Part shown: in pieces, positions 60,701 through 64,000 of the stretch
How positions within the stretch are numbered: position 1 is the first letter of the stretch
Layout: the number at the start of each line of letters is the position of its first letter
Origin: Ooceraea biroi
Lineage: Eukaryota > Arthropoda > Insecta > Hymenoptera > Formicidae
DNA length: 64,000 nucleotides
Assembly: GCF_003672135.1 (NCBI RefSeq)
Contig: NC_039518.1
Span: 7,132,136-7,196,135, forward strand
Reading direction: 5' to 3'
Made by a program: the position numbers and the translations under genes
Notes under the pieces: generated by a model
What the model saw: only the letters and a program-made list of their open reading frames with translations
Told to the model about the DNA's origin: nothing
Database searches by the model: none

Positions 60701-62824
60701 CAGTTTGTCGGCTAAAACCCGGGACACCCTGTATAAGCACTCCATCGGGAATTTTAAGATTCTTGGCAGTAGTCAGTGTTTATGCTCCACATACGTCATC
60801 CTCTCTTTAAAGAACAGTGCTTTACCACATTTACCGCTTTACAACACTGAGCGGACGTTTACATTCGCTCAGAAAATAAACACGTGTCCGCCAATTCATC
60901 GTCAATCTTTTCCCGTAATCGTAGATCATGCTTGCACGCATCCTTGCACTTCTACGTTCACAGCTCCTATGCAGGGTGTTTCCTCTAACTGTAGCACTTA
61001 GAATACCTCTGCTTCCTTTGATGATATGAAAAAAGTCAAAGGACGAAAATTGTTCGATAGTACTCTGGTAAGAAAATTATTTTTTTTAATGTGACCTTTC
61101 ACAAGATATCAAGGTCATGAACATTTTTTTAAATGAGATGGTACATTTTCCTTAACGAAATGATGTAGCTTGTAAAAAACAAATTCAACCATACAGAATA
61201 TGTTGACCTTCAAATGACTTTGAACCACAAAAATCACGTTTAGGAAAAGAAACTCTATTGTATAACTACAAAGATATACCTTTTTTACAGATGTTCGAAA
61301 TGATCACCGTTTACTTCCATACACTTTCGAATTCGATGAATAAACGATTGTTTTACGTTTTTGAGAGATTCCGGAGTAACTGCGGTGCACGCACGCTGAA
61401 TTCTTTCTCGCATATCTTCAGGTGTTGTCGGAATATCGCGATAAACTTCATTTGCACGGGACATACTCAACGAATCATTTCCTGATCGCTGGATTGGACG
61501 TGGTGGAAGAATTTCTTGGCCGGCTCGATCACCAGATCTTACGCCTCTTGATTTTTTTCTTTGGGGACACCTAAAAAATGAAGTTTATCGCGATATTCCG
61601 GTATATCTTTGTAGTTATACATACAATAAATAGAGTTTCTTTTCCTAAACGTGATTTTTGTGGTTCAAAGTCATTTGAAGGTCAACATATTCTGTATGGT
61701 TGAATTTGTTTTTTACAAGCTACATCATTTCGTCCATCTCATTTAAAAAAATGTTCATGACCTTGATATCTTGTGAAAGGTCACATTAAAAAAATTATTT
61801 TCTTACCAGAGTACTATCGAACAATTTTCGTCCTTTGACTTTTTTCATATCATCAAAGGAAGCAGAGATATTCTAAGTGCTACAGTTAGAGGAAACACCC
61901 TGTATAATTTTACGCAAGCAGCATTGTTATTCATTTAAACAATTCTGCATGAAATTTTATGCTTTGGCACATTATAGACGTAAAGACTCATGGCTCGCGT
62001 TTCTAACGACTAAAATGCACATTCCAGTGAAATGTCTAGTAAATGTATGGACGAGACCCTAGAGGAAGGCTCTAGGCTACATTACTGTATAACGCTGGGT
62101 GTGGGGCCTCTGTGGTGGTCCTGATGTGCCCCATGCCGCATTGTCTGTATCTACAGTCAACACAGAGAGCCGCGGCGTGGGGATCAAGCAGAGTCAGCTC
62201 TCTGTGAGCTCCCACATTGTGCAAGTACGTATCTCTTTTTCACCCGAAAGGAGGATCAAACCAGTTTCGGGGAAACGGGGGGAATAAAACTTGGGTATCT
62301 CCGAGCGGCAAGAGGGACGTCTAATTCCCTACAACTTTTCCTTTGTCGTTGACACACAGGAGGATGAACTGTTGAAAGCCGTAAGAAGCAACGAACCATT
62401 GCGTCTAACATTCACTCTCCACTTGACCGAGAGTACATCCGTCGAATGGGAGACCGTGGCGTGGCGTCGCTGTCTATACATTCGCGTACCGAGCTGCCTT
62501 CTGCCCGAAGGATCAAAGGAAGGTTTCGTCTCTCTCCTAGAATACGCCGAGGAGACGTTGCGCTGCACCAATATCATCGTCTGCCTGCGCAAAGACAGAT
62601 CGGACCGAGGTACTTGTCGCCTGCCGTTTTTCGGCACAAACGTCGAAGACTTTTGCGTCGACGCGGGGAAAGATTCACCGTCTAAATCTTTCTGTTGTTA
62701 TGGTCTAGCAATGCTGGTTCGTACCTTCATGTTCTTGGGCTTCACGGTCTTGCCGCCAACTCATGCCTTGGTACCGCCAGGCAGTGACGCTGGCAATCTC
62801 TACATGCTCTATGCCATCGAGTAA
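51733..62824 (+). CDS. OAZ: Ornithine decarboxylase antizyme, with programmed +1 frameshift
   Basis: Polyamine-feedback protein: it binds ornithine decarboxylase, targets it to the proteasome and blocks polyamine uptake. Proposed exons: 51733-51815, 62028-62224, 62360-62609 and 62709-62824. ORF1 has 59 codons and ends YCITLGVGPLWWS at TCC-TGA (62119-62124). ORF2, read after a +1 shift from 62123, has 155 codons: DVPHAALSVS, VPSCLLPEGSKEGFVSLLEY, NIIVCLRKDRSDR, LVRTFMFLGF and NLYMLYAIE, stop TAA at 62822. The total of 214 residues is near the family size. Exon 1 (MSINSSLSLSNSESSKKPIM) is an inference from the good donor at 51816, the CpG-rich leader and exact phase fit with the acceptor at 62027. 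The alternative start is ATG 62032. The first intron would be 10 kb and full of repeats. Confidence 0.88.
51936..51962. repeat. (CT)n microsatellite
   Basis: About 13 CT dinucleotides just inside the proposed antizyme intron 1. Confidence 0.9.
52076..52690. repeat. Degenerate inverted repeat in antizyme intron 1
   Basis: Blocks GGATCCTGGAGT, ATTACCGGCGGAAT, GAATGAAAAATCCTT and ACGATGAAAGTA in the left arm (52085-52225) recur inverted and in mirrored order in the right arm (52560-52680), with many mismatches. No ends or target duplication are clear. It may be an old fold-back element. Confidence 0.6.
53180..53437. mobile_element. Short MITE with CAGGGTGTTTCACAAA end
   Basis: TA-flanked, 258 bp. 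The left end CAGGGTGTTTCACAAATAGG matches the right end CCATCTATTTCTGAAAGACCTG as a diverged inverted repeat (right end CCTG for CCCTG). No ORF is present. It is the oldest-looking CAGGGTG-type element here. Confidence 0.75.
53438..54824. other. Antizyme intron 1, no feature recognised
   Basis: Host sequence with frames at 53753-53991 (both strands) and 54116-54493 that carry no recognisable motif or splice-supported context. No repeat is seen. Confidence 0.45.
54825..57458 (+). mobile_element. Terminal-repeat retrotransposon array: six LTRs, five internal domains
   Basis: LTRs of 181-182 bp begin TGTAAGATCTGG and end CGCCTCTTACA (TG...CA). They lie at 54825-55006, 55309-55489, 55792-55972, 56274-56454, 56757-56937 and 57277-57458. 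Five internal domains of about 300 bp separate them, each with a minisatellite of about 40-bp units (GAGTGAACCAACATGGAGAT). The last internal domain has a different number of units. The whole array is flanked by one 5-bp duplication GCAAC (54820-54824 and 57459-57463). No gag or pol is encoded, so it fits a TRIM (terminal-repeat retrotransposon in miniature), which depends on other elements. No clear primer-binding site was recognised. Strand is assumed. Confidence 0.82.
57464..59645. other. Antizyme intron 1, AT-rich host sequence
   Basis: No gene recognised. GC content rises at 59040-59420, where a frame (59200-59415) has no motif. Confidence 0.5.
58971..58997. repeat. (GA)n microsatellite
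   Basis: A 27-base GA run inside the proposed antizyme intron 1. Confidence 0.9.
59648..60731 (-). mobile_element. CAGGGTGTCCCGGG element with internally deleted DD41D transposase
   Basis: TA-flanked with inverted arms of about 145 bp. The minus-strand frame 60566-59835 (243 residues) keeps the N-terminal helix-turn-helix region (MPKVFSNEEYTDIHFVYGFC, NARAAVREYQRRFPNRRVP, the module I recall as DUF4817). It then jumps after RSERILNLRQ to the C-terminal core: WIQLDGCPSHY, HRWIGRGGPVFWPPRSPDLT, PLDFYLWATLKNKVY and GQHFEMRH. The last two Asp have 41 residues between them (DD41D). The first catalytic Asp is lost with the deletion, so this copy cannot act alone. Confidence 0.9.
60972..61902. mobile_element. 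CAGGGTGTTTCC element E3
   Basis: Same family as E1 and E2. The left half carries the C-terminal transposase on the minus strand (61470-61285, NEVYRDIPTTPEDMRERIQ to DHFEHL), and WIGRGG and SPDLTPLDFF-coding sequence lies in the middle (about 61480-61575). The right arm starts after a jump at ATATTCCG near 61600. The right flank is TA; the left is TG. It lies about 125 bp before the antizyme frameshift exon. Confidence 0.85.
62119..62124 (+). promoter_or_regulatory. Antizyme +1 frameshift site TCC-TGA
   Basis: The ORF1 stop codon TGA directly follows TCC in the antizyme context TGG-TGG-TCC-TGA-T. In the family, ribosomes with Ser-tRNA on TCC slip +1 so that GAT is read next. High polyamine raises the efficiency, which gives the feedback loop. 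Here the shifted frame gives S-DVPHAAL, matching the family joint WWS/DVPH. Confidence 0.95.
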
Positions 62825-64000
62825 TCGGCAAGCAGCTCGGCCCTTCTCAAATTTAACGCGTAGGTATCGACTGCAAAGAGAAAAGGGGGTCAGGAATTTG
62901 TTCTCTTTCTCGCTCTTCTTTATTTTTCAGTTCGTTGTAAGTTTATCGTATGATTTCAGGTGTAATTGGTTGGATTCCCTTGTTTTATTATCACCAGGTA
63001 TTATCGCCGCGGTCCGAGGTCGAAGGGAAAAAGATGATCGGAGGGACCCTGATGCGTTTCGCCTTCTATATTTTTTTAAGTTCTTATTTATGCATAGTGC
63101 TAAAACCAATTGACAATTTTATTTTTTGCAAAATTGATGGAATTGTTGCTCTCGGTAGTAACGTGAAGCATTACCTTAGCGTTAAATTTAAGGGGCATGA
63201 CAGAGAAAAAAGCAGAAAAACATAGTCGCGAATACGTAGAACGCGTAAATAACAGGCTTTCGATGGGTATATCGATTCATTCTCTTGAAACACAATGTTA
63301 ATATCTCTCGTAAGAGCATGTAAGCTGCTGACGAAGCTTCCCACGTGAAGGAATTTGACGGCATTTGCCGCTGCATATTAACAGTTGTACGTGGTTGGCA
63401 AACCGTCAAATTTTAGAGAAAATTTATTATCGATATATCTCGATGTTAATTGTGGCAGATTGGGTATCACCGCATATTATTCTTCGTAGTGTAAGTACAT
63501 TTCCTTATTATTTGTAAGTATTATCGATATGTGTATAACTTAGATTTAATATCCGTTGTGCGAACACCGTTGGGAAACCCGTTCATTTCATTTTATGAAC
63601 GCTTTTCATCCTTTCACCTGAAAGTTGCATTATTTGAAGGACCAATTGACTGACATTTTTTTATAAGAAGCAATTGAGGAGATATAATTATTTTCTCCTT
63701 ACTTTCGTAGTTCGGTTCGTGTAAAGTAAAAAGTCAAAAGTGATAAAATAATAGTAGCTATTTGCACAGCGAGTTCATTTTTGGAAGAGGCTGAAACTGT
63801 AAAAGTTTTTATTGCCTTAGTATGTTGATGGACCAGCTGAGTTTAATTTTCTGATTCAGACCAACGTTTTCCGCCGAATATGAGGATAGCACAATTGTGC
63901 AAATCCGAAGCGGAAATGCTCACTTTATAAGTATCACGTTGTTATGCATCGTTAAAAGTGCGGAGTATTCCGATGTTCCGTCATATACTTTTTACCTAGC
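62825..64000 (+). other. Antizyme 3' UTR and downstream flank
   Basis: Mostly AT-rich with no further gene recognised. Overlapping frames at 62763-63225 (plus) and 63109-62927 and 63409-63188 (minus) have no motif. No clear AATAAA was seen close to the stop. Confidence 0.5.

Noticed and set aside
62291..62824. One continuous 177-residue antizyme ORF
   Set aside because: The frame reads through two introns (62225-62359 and 62610-62708). Splicing restores the family alignment.

Overview
The window is eukaryotic, almost certainly insect and most probably ant (Hymenoptera, Formicidae). Five conserved animal genes are split by short introns with GT-AG signals, and all five lie on the + strand. 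The space between and inside them is packed with DNA transposons of types common in ant genomes: SETMAR-like mariners, TA-inserting elements with CAGGGTG ends, and a short terminal-repeat retrotransposon.

Host genes from left to right: (1) the 3' end of Mctp (about 1.03-2.7 kb), a multiple-C2, two-pass membrane protein; (2) most of the ER-stress kinase PERK/EIF2AK3 (12.0-17.6 kb, first exons not seen); (3) a complete nucleoporin gene of the NUP155 family (23.4-36.5 kb, 25 coding exons, 1340 residues, one probable GC-AG intron); (4) the complete non-muscle essential myosin light chain Mlc-c (41.5-45.2 kb, 147 residues); (5) ornithine decarboxylase antizyme (51.7-62.8 kb), with its programmed +1 frameshift at a TCC-TGA site. 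The genes act in unrelated pathways and appear to be neighbours rather than a functional cluster.

Mobile DNA: mariner families A (3.2, 13.3 and 42.3 kb), B (9.4, 10.7, 20.2 and 46.8 kb), C (33.2 kb), D (window start and 36.8 kb) and M, a mauritiana/Mos1-like family (18.2 and 46.2 kb). The A copies at 13.3 and 42.3 kb are the same fused 1.8-copy composite. The M copies at 18.2 and 46.2 kb are the same composite too: each has a B element at the identical TA and an internal 687-bp tandem array that differs by one unit. Both kinds of composite keep outer terminal repeats and TA duplications, so they appear to have moved as units although their own transposase frames are broken. The only intact transposase ORF seen is the B element at 20.2 kb.

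Other elements: a Transib-type element (32.7-35.0 kb) whose ends start with CACAGTG and whose end spacers differ by 12 bp, like V(D)J recombination signals; a retroelement array of six LTRs and five internal domains (54.8-57.5 kb) inside one 5-bp target duplication; a non-autonomous hAT-like element (37.1-38.5 kb) at the centre of a palindrome derived from a P-element-like transposase; a TTAA-flanked element (39.9-41.1 kb); a fold-back element with a 3-bp TTA duplication (8.1-9.1 kb); and six families with TA/CAGGGTG ends, one of which makes a 366-bp tandem array in a NUP155 intron. An assembly gap of 100 N lies at 9221-9320.

Family names and alignments come from memory of the families. No database search was possible.
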